Origin: Solicoccozyma terricola
Taxonomy: Eukaryota > Basidiomycota > Tremellomycetes > Filobasidiales > Piskurozymaceae
Direction: 5' to 3'
Length of the DNA: 64,000 nt
Assembly (NCBI GenBank): GCA_001600875.1
Contig: BCLD01000001.1
Coordinates: forward strand, 1,915,451-1,979,450
Made by a program: the position numbers and the translations under genes. Positions within the stretch are counted from its first letter, which is position 1; each line of letters begins with the position of its first letter. Of the stretch, positions 1 through 10,671 are shown piece after piece. The notes under the pieces were generated by a model that saw nothing but the letters and a program-made list of their open reading frames with translations, had not been told where the DNA came from and searched no databases.

Positions 1-1124
1 GGCTGAGGCATCTCTCTAGGTAGCTTACCTGAGGGCTTTGCACAGTGGACATACGAGAACTCAAGCTTCTGGCGGAATTTAATCATCCGAACATCGTCCG
101 CTTGGTGAGTTTGGATTCGATCGGTCTACAGTATGGAGCCTTATCGCTCTCCCTGTAACAGCTTGGTGTTGCCATCCCGGACAAGTCAACTGGGACACCT
201 TGCATGGTCATCACTGAGCTGTGCGAAAATGGCGACCTCTTCGACTACATAGTGAGCTTGTCGATCTCAATTTCGAAATCGTCATCATCTTTCTGATTCT
301 GCCCGAGCGGTGAACAGCGAAACGTTCCGGCTCCCAGCTTCGCGAAAGTTGTGAGTGGTATTGGATCCTCTTCTCGCCCATGAATCCCCTTTTTAACAGA
401 CTTGCGTTAACAAATCAGCTCAAACTCATGATCAACATCGCTGAGGGCCTGGAGTACTTGCATGAGCGGAAACCTCGCGTCATACACCGCGACGTGAGTA
501 AGATGGTGTGAGATAGCATCGCACATGTGCTGAAGGTCTTGCTTCCCAAAGTGTAAATCGACTAATATCCTAATCAACCGACGAGGTGTTGCCAAAGTTG
601 GGGATTTTGGTCTTGCTCGAGTCAAGTCTACGACTCGGTCGGTCATTCGCAGTTTGGTTGGTACCGTCAATTGGCAGGCACCAGAGTTGTGGCATCCGAA
701 GCCACGGTATGACTACAAGGTGGATGTGTACAGTTGCGCCATGGTGTATTGGGAGATGCTCAATGGCTGGATTAGTGAGAAGGTTAGTGCACAGCCTGCG
801 TTCCTCTAGAACGAGTGACTGACGAATGCCCTTGATGCATGGCAGAAAACTTATCCTTGGGAAGGACGCAATGAGCATTGGATTTATGACGCCGTTGGCA
901 CCAAGAAGCAGAGGTGAGCTTTCAGGGCAACAGCTTTTGTCAGGTACTACTGCTGATATTTTCCCGTGTCAAGACCGCCTGTTGCGAATCTCCGCAAACA
1001 TTGGGGCACCGACGTCGTTGACCTAACGGAACGGATGTGGAATCATGACCCTGCCGAACGACCCACCATGACCGACGTCATCGATGATCTCAAAGCCATC
1101 TTGGACAACTCGTCGAAGTCCTAG
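1..1124 (+). CDS. TKL-type protein kinase, 3' part (5' end outside window)
   Basis: The C-terminal half or more of a protein kinase. The first visible exon opens at about 46 after a CAG acceptor and encodes an alpha-C-helix-like stretch ending in EFNHPNIVRL. Later exons carry a hinge (MVITELCENGDLFDYI), the catalytic loop HRD-CKSTN split by an intron after HRD at about 493, KVGDFGLARV, an APE-like WQAPELW, DVYSCAMVYWEM, and a subdomain XI with ERPTMTDVIDDL. The stop is TAG at 1122-1124. The HRDCKSTN loop and the DVYSxxMVxWE sequence are typical of the tyrosine-kinase-like group that is abundant in basidiomycetes, so Ser/Thr activity is likely. The N-terminal region, including the Gly loop and VAIK lysine, lies upstream of the window, so any fused domain is unknown. 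Substrate and pathway cannot be told. Confidence 0.85.
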
Positions 1125-1365
1125 CACCAATCTCGAACACACGTCGCCCTAACCTCTCCACAAACCAAGCATGAACGCGACGACCCACACACACACTGCA
1201 GCATATCACGAAACCATTTCACCAAGAGCTGGGTCCGCTTCCCTCATTCTTCGCCTGTACGAAGCAAATGTATCGTTGCACAAGCACCTGTTTCCTATTA
1301 CACCCGGCATCTTTTCATAGCGGATGGCTGTCGCTATCATATATTCATTCATCCTGCAATTTAAT

Positions 1366-1883
1366 TTATGTCGGTTTGTCCTTTGCCAAGATGGCATGCA
1401 CTCGGTCTACCTTCGCTTGATTGCCCCCGGCTGAAACCTCCTTGTCAGTGCGAGTGCCAATGCGAACGTCGGTCTGCAAAGTCTCGATGCTTGAGCGCTT
1501 GGTACTATCCGCTGTCAATCATGCGAGCCGGCTTACCACGATCCTGCCAACTCCCATGCTGTGAATTGTCTTGTGGCAATCCTCGATGACCTTGCAAACA
1601 GTCTGGAATTCGCCTTCGATAGATGTCCCGAAACCTCCGAGCTGGAAGTCAAAACATTCATGATGAGTTTCTGACCTCTTCCTCACATTGTAGCCCCTGC
1701 TTACCTTGTACTCCAACCCCGCTGCTTCGATGACTGAGCCGGTGAATGAGATCGATACATCAGCACAGTTGTTTCGTAGCGCGAGAATATAAGCAGCATA
1801 CCTCGGATGGCGGCAGCTACGTGTTCGGCAACAGAGCCATTGACTCCCATTGGGACTATGCAGATGTCAGCGACGCAGTACAT
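1366..1883 (-). CDS. UPF0045/ECM15-like thiamine-binding protein
   Basis: Four exons (1883-1802, 1733-1705, 1641-1537, 1473-1366) splice in frame to 107 residues, matching the roughly 100-residue MTH1187/YkoF-type family that includes yeast ECM15. The product starts MYCVADICIVPMGVNGS. It contains the conserved TSIEGEFQTVCKVIEDCH segment and HSMGVGRI, and reaches the family signature TDVRIGTRTDKEV in the last exon. Proteins of this family are small ferredoxin-fold oligomers, some shown to bind thiamine or thiazole compounds; the physiological role in fungi is poorly defined. The gene is convergent with the upstream kinase (242 nt between stops) and divergent from the GCIP-like gene at 2061. 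All introns are 60-70 nt with canonical ends. Each exon is short, so the gene would be missed by simple ORF scanning. Confidence 0.85.
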
Positions 1884-2060
1884 ATTGCAAGATGGTGCAG
1901 CAGATACAGGACAGGGTGTTGGGGGTCCAGCTGGGCATTGTCGACCACCAGTGCGAGGGAGAAAGAGCGCTCACGTGGGTTTATCACTCTTCCGACTTGT
2001 CCATGTATCTGCACTGGACAAAGCAAGGTCTTTCGCTCCACCACCAACCCATAGCTTATC

Positions 2061-3459
2061 ATGTCGAGCAAGACACCAGGTAGGTAGATCGACGGCTGGC
2101 TCAGTCACATATATCAGTCGGCCATACTGAACACCGGTCCTTTTGCAATAATATCCATCAGATCTGGCGGGAGGTAAAGCTTTTTTCAAGTGTGTAACTC
2201 GTCGCTCATGTCGCTGACGTGAATTCTTGCTGCAGCCATCCGTCGCTTCGACAAGAAGGTCCAGCAGTCCGGAAAGGTCCTCATTGCTATTACAGAATCC
2301 ACGACTGCTACGCAATCCGAGATCCCGTCAGCGAGCTTGCACCCTTCCTTGCTAGCTATCCTCGCTCAGCTTCGGCAGAATATCACTGCTCTATCGCTGG
2401 CTTTCTCTGGGAAGGCAGTCACAGCTGATGCGGCCACTGTGCAGCTCGAAAAAGTCGCCCAGAATGCAGAGCAGTTGGCTGCTTGCGTCGTCGGTTGTCC
2501 CTCTGGGTCAAGTCTGCAGACGGAATGGCAACTATCGGTGACAGACTTGCAAACTGCTTTATTGCAATACGGACAGATTCTGAAAAGGGACTTTCAATTG
2601 GAACCTCCTTATGCGCCACTCTTCAATACTTCATCGGCACCCAGCTCATCTACCACATCGCCGCCATCGCCGCCATACCTCATTTCAACAGCCAACCTTT
2701 GGGCCCATATCGACAGCTTCACAAGGACAGCTAGTCGGACTGAGGCCGAGGCCGTCAGAAAACTGTGGGAAAGGGACGGCGAAGCACTCCAGGATGCTCA
2801 GCTGGAGTACAAAGAGCTGTTGGAACAGGATGAGGGTCTAGGAGAGGAGGAGGAAGATCTAGAAGATGAGGGTGAATGGACGGAATTGGAGAAGGAGTTC
2901 AGTGCATCACTAAAGGGCAATCGTCTGAGTGTAGCTGAGCGGGATAGAGTCAAAGCCGTGAGACATGGATCATCGTCAATTCCTGCCTATCTATTCAACT
3001 GACTTCCTCCGGACGTCTTCACAGCTTGATATCATAGTACGGCTTCTTCTCAGTCTACACACTCGGACAGCCAAGTCGGTCCTACAACACCTGTCGGTGC
3101 AAGCGCCTTTCCGGCATCTGCTGGAGATATCGAACCAGATATCATCAGATTTGGACAATCTCGTCTCCGATCTTTATGCGCCTCAAGACGTCGATGCTGT
3201 CACTCAGTCAACGAATGATCTCATTCGGAATGGGAGCTCCCTGTGTCAAGCACTTCTGGAAGATCTGCAAGTCAAGAACACTGAAGGGACGCTCACGATT
3301 GCAGCCAGCAAACTTAATTTGGAGGAGAGCCAGCGAGATGTGGCGGAAACTTCAGCGCCGTTGTCTCCCATCGCCAAGGAGCTCAAGTGGCTCGGCCTTT
3401 GGCAGACTCAGATACAGAAGGAGCAAGCGAAGTGGCAACAGGCTGTATCAAGAGGATGA
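2061..3459 (+). CDS. GCIP/cyclin-D1-binding-protein-1-like protein
   Basis: Three exons (2061-2079, 2236-2957, 3025-3459) join in frame to about 391 residues. The first coding exon is only 19 nt (MSSKTP). The protein is largely alpha-helical. An N-terminal helical part of about 130 residues is followed by a Ser/Pro linker, then LWAHIDSFTRTASRTEAEAV, which aligns with the VWxACQQMPxxxxDNxAA region of human CCNDBP1. A very acidic stretch follows (residues about 205-225), then a C-terminal helical domain with ISNQISSDLDNLVSDLYAP, matching the ISDEISPSVDDLALSIYPP region of CCNDBP1. That pair of conserved blocks is the basis for the call. In animals GCIP binds cyclin D and HLH proteins; the fungal role is not known. 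It is convergent with capping protein beta (stops 51 nt apart). Confidence 0.65.
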
Positions 3460-3510
3460 AGTTGTACATATAGATTTCGCATTCTCGCTCCGCAAGTCCT
3501 TGAGTATGTT

Positions 3511-4758
3511 TCACACAGCTCGTCGCTTGAAAGCTCCCAGGAGCTCGTTGCGGAGGTTGGCCTCATTCTGCCTCCTTTCAGATCCCTCGACGGACCTCAG
3601 CTCGTTGATGACATCCTTAGTCTTGCCAAAGTATACTTCTGCCAGAAGGTTGCGCATTTTGATCCTGCAAGGACGGTGATTAGCGCTGCACCAGGAAAAA
3701 AGACAAAAAAAGGCCCCGGGTGGGAGCCTGGCCTATCGAATGCGAGCCGCTCACTCCATGTCCTCTATGAGCTTGCCTACATTGACGACGTGACCCGATT
3801 GATTGGCCAAGGCGCAATCTTGCTCGATCTACATTTGAGAACATCATTATCAACTGCTACCTGCGGATTTGGTGACAAGATTTGACGCACCTGTCTTGTC
3901 ATGCTTCCACTAAGTGATACATCAGACAACCCGCCTGATTTCTCCTCTCCGGCTTTGGTATTGACCCATAGGAGAATTGTCGATGTCAAGGAATATCTAG
4001 CTTGTCGGCCGCGCTCTCTGGCTTCAAAAATGTGGACTGAATCCCAAGAACCTTGGTGCGGGGAGTCCTCGGATAGTGCTAGATTGTAAAATGTCGAGAA
4101 TCAGTGCCAAGCTTGAAGAACAATCAGCATCGCAAACTACTCACTCTTCTTCAGAAGCACAGCCCCAGCAAAACCTCCATCTTCGAGATCCCATAGATAT
4201 ACTGACGAAATTCCTCCCTCGTAGTATCTGAGCGTATGTATACATTCTCGGTGAGAATCGCTTAACTGGATTACAGACGAAACAATACTACCCACTGTTC
4301 TCGGTAAGTATCAAACGCATCATTCATTAAGACTTCGAGCTCCCGGAGTTTAGTAGAAGGCATGGTCCCGTCTGACAGCTCAGGCGAGTAGGTATTGGAC
4401 CAGGGAGATCTTTAGAGGTATGCATTGATGAGTGATTGAGCACTTTTAGACATGGACGCCGTTGTTCTTTGCTCACCTGTAGCTATCGCCGTCCTTGTTG
4501 TACTCTGTGCAAAGGTACTCCCTGCTGCCGTCTGTCTTAACCAACAGTGGCTGGTCGATGGAAGTGATCAGATCATCTGCAAGCTCTGGTTGCAGCGCAC
4601 ATAGAGTCTCGGTGTTCTTGGTGATGTTGGTGGGTGGTAGGCGTCGTAGAAGGTCGAGCGTAGCTGAGAAGGGGTCTGGGATGAGGAGAAGGTGGGGATT
4701 GAGACGTGCATGTAGGATCGCTGTAATTAGCTGACGCCGGGAGCTCACCGCCGGACAT
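3511..4758 (-). CDS. CAP2: F-actin-capping protein subunit beta
   Basis: Seven exons encode about 273 residues, the usual length for this subunit. The first coding exon is 10 nt (4758-4749, MSG plus one base), spliced to [17 protein letters not shown]. Family landmarks follow in order: [74 protein letters not shown], the [12 protein letters not shown] strand, [18 protein letters not shown], and a C-terminal tentacle beginning [18 protein letters not shown] and ending FKRRAV. The beta subunit pairs with capping protein alpha and blocks the barbed ends of actin filaments at cortical patches. The C-terminal amphipathic helix that binds actin is present. The gene is divergent from the RAD57/XRCC3-like gene, with 224 nt between start codons. 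Confidence 0.93.
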
Positions 4759-4982
4759 GACGAGGGTGGAGAGAGAGGCTGAGGAGTGTGACGACTGCAG
4801 GGATGATTGTCTGCGACGGTATGCCAGTACGGAGGATGTGATGGATGGCATGCTGTCCTGGACGGGGGAGTTGGTTGAACATGCCGAATGACGTAATCAC
4901 ACCGTCCATTCAACTCCAACTTATCCATTCAACCACCTCAACCACCTCAACCAACCATCCATGCCATCCTCGGCCACTCGCC

Positions 4983-6726
4983 ATGGCTCTCACTGACATC
5001 GACGCACTCGTCACACTCGACGACCAGCAGAAATCCACCATCCGGAGAGGTAAGTACGCCAGGGAGACGCCCTCCGTTGCCGCGAATGGCTGAAACCCTT
5101 CCTACAGCGGGTCTCGTGCACCCTTCCGAAATCCTGCTCTCCTCCACCAGCGACCTCGGCAAGAAGCTCAAGCTGGTCGACAACTCCGATGTAGTCGCTA
5201 TAGTTCAAGCCGTTAGTCGAGGAGTGGTGCCGAAGAGCCAAACAGTGGCAGAAATGGTCAATGCAGAATCGGATCGATGTCTCAGTTCAGGAGATAGGAC
5301 GGTGGATGCGTTCCTTGGAGGAGGTCTACGGCGAGGTGTGATTACCGAGATTTCAGGAGAAAGGTGAGAAGTTCGTGGGATATCGAGCTTTATGCAAGGG
5401 AAATGAACCATTGCCATCTCGTTGCTCGTTCATAGTGCGGCTGGGAAGAGCCATATGGCTCTACAACTGGCTCTCACAACCCAACTACCCTCCTTCACCG
5501 CATCTCCCGGCTCCGCAATTCTCCTTACGTCCGAGAGGAAGGTATCTTTTGATCGACTCGCAGGACTTGCACAACACATCCTAGATGCTTCGCATGACGC
5601 TCCATCGAGCTCAATAACCACTCTCCCTCAATCTTACAAGGAAATGCTCGACAATGTGCACACCATGCACGTCACAGAGGTGGACGCTTTAGATCATGCT
5701 TTATCGTACATCGTACCCACAACTATCTCTCGTATCGCATCGCAACGAGCATCTCACCCTACTATCCTTCCGGTTCGACTTTTGATCGTTGACTCCATTG
5801 GGGCACTCTTCCGAGCGACGTATGACTCCAACCATAATGGTCTCACTCAACGCAGCAAGATGTTGTGTTCGATCACTGACAAGCTCAAGGAGCTGGCGGA
5901 AGAGCACGATCTGGCGGTCGTCGTCATCAATCAGGTTACAGACGTATTCACGCAAGATCAATCGTCGAAATTGGGCGGCGTCGGTGGCGGCACGAAGGTG
6001 CATCCTCCTCCTCCTCCTTCTTCTTCTTCTTCTAGTTCAGTGGCGGGTGCCATTATTCCGGTGATGCAAGATGAAGTTGGTGAACCCGTCATGACCTACA
6101 AAAATCAATCACGTTCATTCTCCGGTCAGACTCGCGAGCTCGCCAAGGAAGCCAGTCTCGGGCTCGTCTGGGCGAATGGCATTAATACGCGTATCATGCT
6201 CAGTCGTACGGGGCGTCGGAGAGCTTTGGATCATGACGACCTCGATATAAAACGAAAGAGACTCACGGCGCTCGAGCGAGAAGAAGCGAAGCCCGACGAG
6301 AGACAGTGGCAGTCCACGTTGATAAGACGAATGCACCTGGTCTTCTCGCCATTCGCACCGGAAGCCACACTCGACTATGTGATTCTTGAATCTGGCATCC
6401 GATCCATCGGGGAAGTGCAATTCGTAGGCATACCTGACGATTTCGCTATCAATTGTAAAGTCGCCGTCGCCTCACAAGACGAAGACCAATTCGCTGGAGA
6501 CCTCTTAGACGACCTCGGTGAACTGCCGGCGGAGTTTTGGTCTGGAGAAGCTTTTGAGCAGGAGAGGGTGGACGCTATGCAGAGAAATGTTCACAATCAG
6601 CGCGAACGGGAAATCGAGGAAGCAGAGTATTTGAAAGGGGAGGCAGCGGATTTGGAGATCACATCGAGTCAAACCTCGGACCATGATGTTCCAATCTTGA
6701 ATGAAGCAGCGGATGACATGGCATGA
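4983..6726 (+). CDS. RAD57: RAD57/XRCC3-type RAD51 paralogue
   Basis: Three exons (4983-5049, 5108-5363, 5436-6726) give about 537 residues. After a short N-terminal helical part come GDRTVDAFLGGGLRRG and the Walker A box GESAAGKS, which is split across the second intron. A long RecA core follows, with Walker B RLLIVDSIGALF and AVVVINQVTDVF. The C-terminal LGLVWANGINTRIMLSRT block resembles the LGxxWANxxxxR region of XRCC3 and Rad57. In yeast Rad57 pairs with Rad55 to stabilise Rad51 filaments during homologous recombination. Fungal-specific additions are a Pro/Ser homopolymer insert at about 6001-6048 (PPPPPSSSSSSS) and a 120-residue acidic C-terminal tail. Distinguishing Rad57 from XRCC3 needs a tree; in basidiomycetes these are orthologous or nearly so. 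It is convergent with MAK16 (97 nt between stops). Confidence 0.82.
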
Positions 6727-6823
6727 TCGTAACTTCGGCATTGACAGCTCGAGTAGCATAGGGCTTGTGAAAGAAATACAAATTAACGTTGTCCCTGGAG
6801 ACGAGCGTGGCCGAAGAGGCTTT

Positions 6824-8511
6824 TTACCAACTGGCCAGAATTTCTTTACTGAGCGGCTCGGTTTCCATCTCGTACTCGACGTCGACTCGTGGTGCTTCTG
6901 TAGAATGACGCCCAAGGATTACATGAGCTTGGATTGTCGTAATGACGTTAGGAGTGGACTCACTTCTCTTAGGACCAGCGGCTTTAGGTGGCGCCTTCCT
7001 CTTCGCTGTGGCAGGAGGTGGTTGTGGACGCTTCTTAGCAGCAGTTGCAGGTGCATCGTCTCCCTCGCCATCTTCCTCTTCCGAATCGAATTCGTCGAAC
7101 TGAAGGGGAGGGGACGCGTGGTTTGTAAGGAATGATGCCCATCCGAGTCAAGTTCAGTCGACCCAACCCGCAACTCACCCCGTCGCCACTGTAATCCTCC
7201 ATGTCATCCATCTCACTCTCACTTCCGCTGTCCTCGACATACTCCCTCTCTCCACCCTCGTACTCTTCTTCCATCTCCTCTGCCTCCGAGTCATAATCTT
7301 CCTCCTCTTCACTCTCATCATCCTCCATATCAATCTCCAAACCATCATCCTCCTCCAACTCCTCTTCCACTTCGACGCCATCCTTGTCCTTTCTCTTTTG
7401 CGTCTTCTTCTTGTCCATGTCGAGGACGGCTTGCCAGACGTCCTCGTTGACGTTGAGAGGTGCGTCTCCGTATGCCTTGCTTCGGAGACGCTCGAGGAGT
7501 TCCTTTTCGATAGACTTTTCAAGATGTGCTGCTTGCAGTGCTTTGCGCTCTCGAGTTGCTTCACGACGATCGAGCTTCTTCTTGATACCCACGAGTTTTG
7601 GCCTGAGGACATGGGGGTGGGAGTCACACACAGAGCAATTCAGCAAAACTTGGAGCGTCATTATGCGGCGGGGTAATGTTGCCAAGGTCAATTTTCCACT
7701 CACTGTTGGGTCAAGCTTAAACGCCTCATCTTTATCAAATATTGGGTGATCTTGGTGATACGCTGTTTGCATTTGTGGGTGATGAAATTTGGCCAGTAGA
7801 TGAGTTCCTTGTCGATCTGGGGATGGATGGAAAGAGCTCGAAAGGACGTCAAGTGGATGAAGTCTATGTGTGCATTCAGTCAGATCAGACACTGACCTGC
7901 TCTAGAGCTTTGGCGTAGTTGTTCGAGAGTCGTATCCGCTCCCACATATTAGCCGGAGAATGAGCTCGCTCAATGGTCTTCATGTAAAGATACAGGACAC
8001 CTGGAGGAGGGAACGCGGGGGCGGCGCACGCCGCGCTGTTAGGATGCCGAATGGACCAAACCTTCCACCCCAACCCCGGCCTTTCCTATCTCTTTCTGAT
8101 CCAACTCACCATCCTTCTCTCGAACAGTCGCATATCTTGAGTTTGCCAAAGGACACGATTGTCGAGAACAGAAACCAGTCAAATTATACTCGTTACGACA
8201 GAAATTTTGCGTCTCGGTTCTGGTCAGCGGGAGAGGGGGGGGGGAAAACGGGATGGGGACAGGCATGGTCAGTTGAACCTGATACAAACGATGCCAGTCG
8301 TCAACACAACAGCCACTCACTTGACCTTGTACGAGCAGAACTGCTGGTTGATAACCGACCAGATGATCTCGTCTGACTATGAGAGGGAGAGGGAGAGGGA
8401 GAGGGAGAGGGAGAGGGAGAGGGACGGGGAGAGGAAGAGGGAGAGGCAAAGGGGTGTGCGATGAGCTGTAGAGTAGAGGTGTTTACTGTTGCTTTATAGA
8501 CTTACCTGCAT
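6824..8511 (-). CDS. MAK16: MAK16, 60S ribosome-assembly factor
   Basis: The first coding exon is six nucleotides (8511-8506, ATG CAG). It is spliced over a CT-rich intron to [19 protein letters not shown] (8376-8321). Then come [17 protein letters not shown] and [17 protein letters not shown] with the family's cysteine cluster, [59 protein letters not shown] and [18 protein letters not shown] long Glu/Asp-rich tract (about 7195-7370) follows, then a Lys/Pro-rich exon and the conserved end [12 protein letters not shown] before the stop at 6824-6826. Mak16 is an essential nucleolar protein of early 60S precursor particles. It binds near the 5' domains of 25S rRNA with Rpf1. The match runs the whole length, so identification is firm. 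The first intron carries a GAGAGG-type microsatellite (8378-8455). Confidence 0.93.
8378..8455. repeat. (GAGGGA)n purine microsatellite in MAK16 intron 1
   Basis: Nearly uninterrupted GAGAGGGAGAGG-type repeats on the + strand. On the sense strand of MAK16 this is a CT-rich tract lying immediately 5' of the intron 1 acceptor (…CTCATAG at 8377-8381), so it doubles as an unusually long polypyrimidine tract. Confidence 0.9.
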
Positions 8512-9032
8512 GACGGATGGATGGATGGATGGAACTTGAGACTGACTGACAGACAGACAGACAGATGGCTATTCAACCACAGACAAGACGGGTCATTTTC
8601 AAAATAATTCCAAGATGTACGGGTGAGGATGGCCGGGAAGCGGACATCGGGGTGCTGTCCGTGGTACCGCCACCGCCACCGCCACATTCCGTCCGCGGTG
8701 TGTGTGTGTGCCACCCAAGCGCTCATTCTCACGGGTGGTCGCCCCGCCAAGCAATATACAATAGCATGACATGACCATCCATCTGAGATGTGCTCTTCGC
8801 TCAGTCGCAGCATGGCGTCGAATGGCAGTAGCCTTCAGTCGATGTTTTGTAATATTCGGTATCTACTTGCCACTTCCCATCTGTACCCTTCCCATCTGTA
8901 CCCTTCTGTTCTCGTGAATGTGGGAAAGGCTAGTATTGCTCGCTGCTCGCTGCGGGGAATGAATGCGGTCAATTGATTCGTTATCTGTTGTTCTCTGTCT
9001 CTGTACGATCTGTTTCCGCGCGATAAGGTGTA

Positions 9033-9288
9033 NNNNNNNNNNNNNNNNNNNNNNNNNNNNNNNNNNNNNNNNNNNNNNNNNNNNNNNNNNNNNNNNNNNN
9101 NNNNNNNNNNNNNNNNNNNNNNNNNNNNNNNNNNNNNNNNNNNNNNNNNNNNNNNNNNNNNNNNNNNNNNNNNNNNNNNNNNNNNNNNNNNNNNNNNNNN
9201 NNNNNNNNNNNNNNNNNNNNNNNNNNNNNNNNNNNNNNNNNNNNNNNNNNNNNNNNNNNNNNNNNNNNNNNNNNNNNNNNNNNNNNNN
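9033..9288. other. Assembly gap (256 N)
   Basis: A run of 256 unresolved bases between the MAK16 and purine permease genes. It is flanked downstream by a G/T-rich minisatellite. Open reading frames drawn across it are meaningless. Confidence 1.
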
Positions 9289-9324
9289 GGGAGGATAGGG
9301 AGTGCGTAGCTATCACAACGGGAA

Positions 9325-9382
9325 TGGTGGATGGTGGTGGGTGGTGGGTAGTGGGTAGTGGGTAGTGTGTAGTGTGTAGTGG
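9325..9382. repeat. GGGTAGT/GTGTAGT minisatellite
   Basis: Successive units of GGTGGGTGGT, then GGGTAGT x3 and GTGTAGT x2, just downstream of the gap and 70 nt upstream of the permease start codon. Confidence 0.85.
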
Positions 9383-9450
9383 TCGGCATACAAGTAGACA
9401 GTTTTACCCAAGTGGCCATCCAGCTCACCTCCACCCACCCACCCACCATC

Positions 9451-10612
9451 ATGTCACAGACCATCACAGAACAACCCACGCCAACACCCATGCCCACAAA
9501 GCAACCGTTAACGACACGGATCGCAGATAAAGGTCGCTCGATCGTCCATAAAGTGTCCACAAAGTGAGTACCACTGCCCGTATACCCCAGCGTATCTGAC
9601 CGCTTACCCCCCGGGCGTCGCAGGGAAGGATGGCTAGGAGAGTTCGACTTCAAATTCCTATGCATGCCGCAGTTGCCGTACGGGAATCATGGAGTCGCAC
9701 GCAAGCCATCACCGTTTTACGGGTTGAACGATGATCTGCCGCTGGCGGTGGCATTGGTGGCCGGGTTTCAGTGAGTGCCGCGAGCGTAGCGAAGCATTCT
9801 TCTCTTCTGTCGTCGCGGAGCGAAGACTATCCTCCTGTTAGGGAGCATAGTCTTCCGCGAGCCTAGTGAGCATTCATCTCTTCGCGAGCAAAGTGAGAAT
9901 TCATCTCTTTGGCGAACATCGCGAGCATCATTCTCTTCTATTGAACGGCTTGAGCATCAATCTACTCGTACTGAGATGCTGCGACGGACCTGGCACAACG
10001 GAGGATTAGAATGATAAAGGCTTTTTGAGCAGTCTGAGCAGTTGCGACGACGGAACAACCACTAACCAATCAAGCAAAACTCCGCCAGGCATTCGCTTGC
10101 TATGATCGCCGGTCTGATCACCCCACCCATCATCTTCGCCAACGCGCTCAACCTCCCTCCCGACCTCCAATCGTACATGATCTCCGCTTCCCTCATCGCC
10201 TCTGGTTTCCTCTCCGCAATTCAAATGAGCCGATTCCACCTCTTCAAGGGCTACTATCTTGGAACAGGTCTACTCACCGTCGTCGGAACGTCTTTCGCCA
10301 CCTTGTCCACCGCATTCTCCATCTTCAACGCGCTGTACGCCGACGGAACTTGTACCTCGACCACGAACGCAGACGGAACAGTCACTCAGGATCCATGTCC
10401 GGACGCTTTCGGTGCACTGATTGGAACGACAATGGTATGCGCATTCCTAGAAATGGCTCTCAGCTTTGTGCCACCTGCAAAACTCAAAAAGATGTTCCCC
10501 CCAATCGTCACCGGTACCGTCGTCGTCCTCATTGTGAGTCTGCGGGGTAATTTCAATGGAATGCCAAGTCACAAAACGATCGCTGGGTCTGAAATACTCA
10601 CGCCGTGTGTCT

Positions 10613-10671
<59 letters not shown>

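Larger units (their letters stand above)
8512..9450. other. Divergent MAK16/permease intergenic region with short tandem repeats
   Basis: No gene is visible. Next to the MAK16 start are a GGAT tetranucleotide run and a GACA run (about 8515-8565). A CCCTTCCCATCTGTA unit is repeated twice at about 8876-8906, and a GGGTAGT/GTGTAGT minisatellite lies at 9325-9382. An assembly gap occupies 9033-9288. The region should hold the promoters of both flanking genes, but no convincing TATA element was identified. Confidence 0.6.

Noticed and set aside
8830..9665. Open frames spanning the N gap
   Set aside because: They exist only because unresolved bases contain no stop codons.
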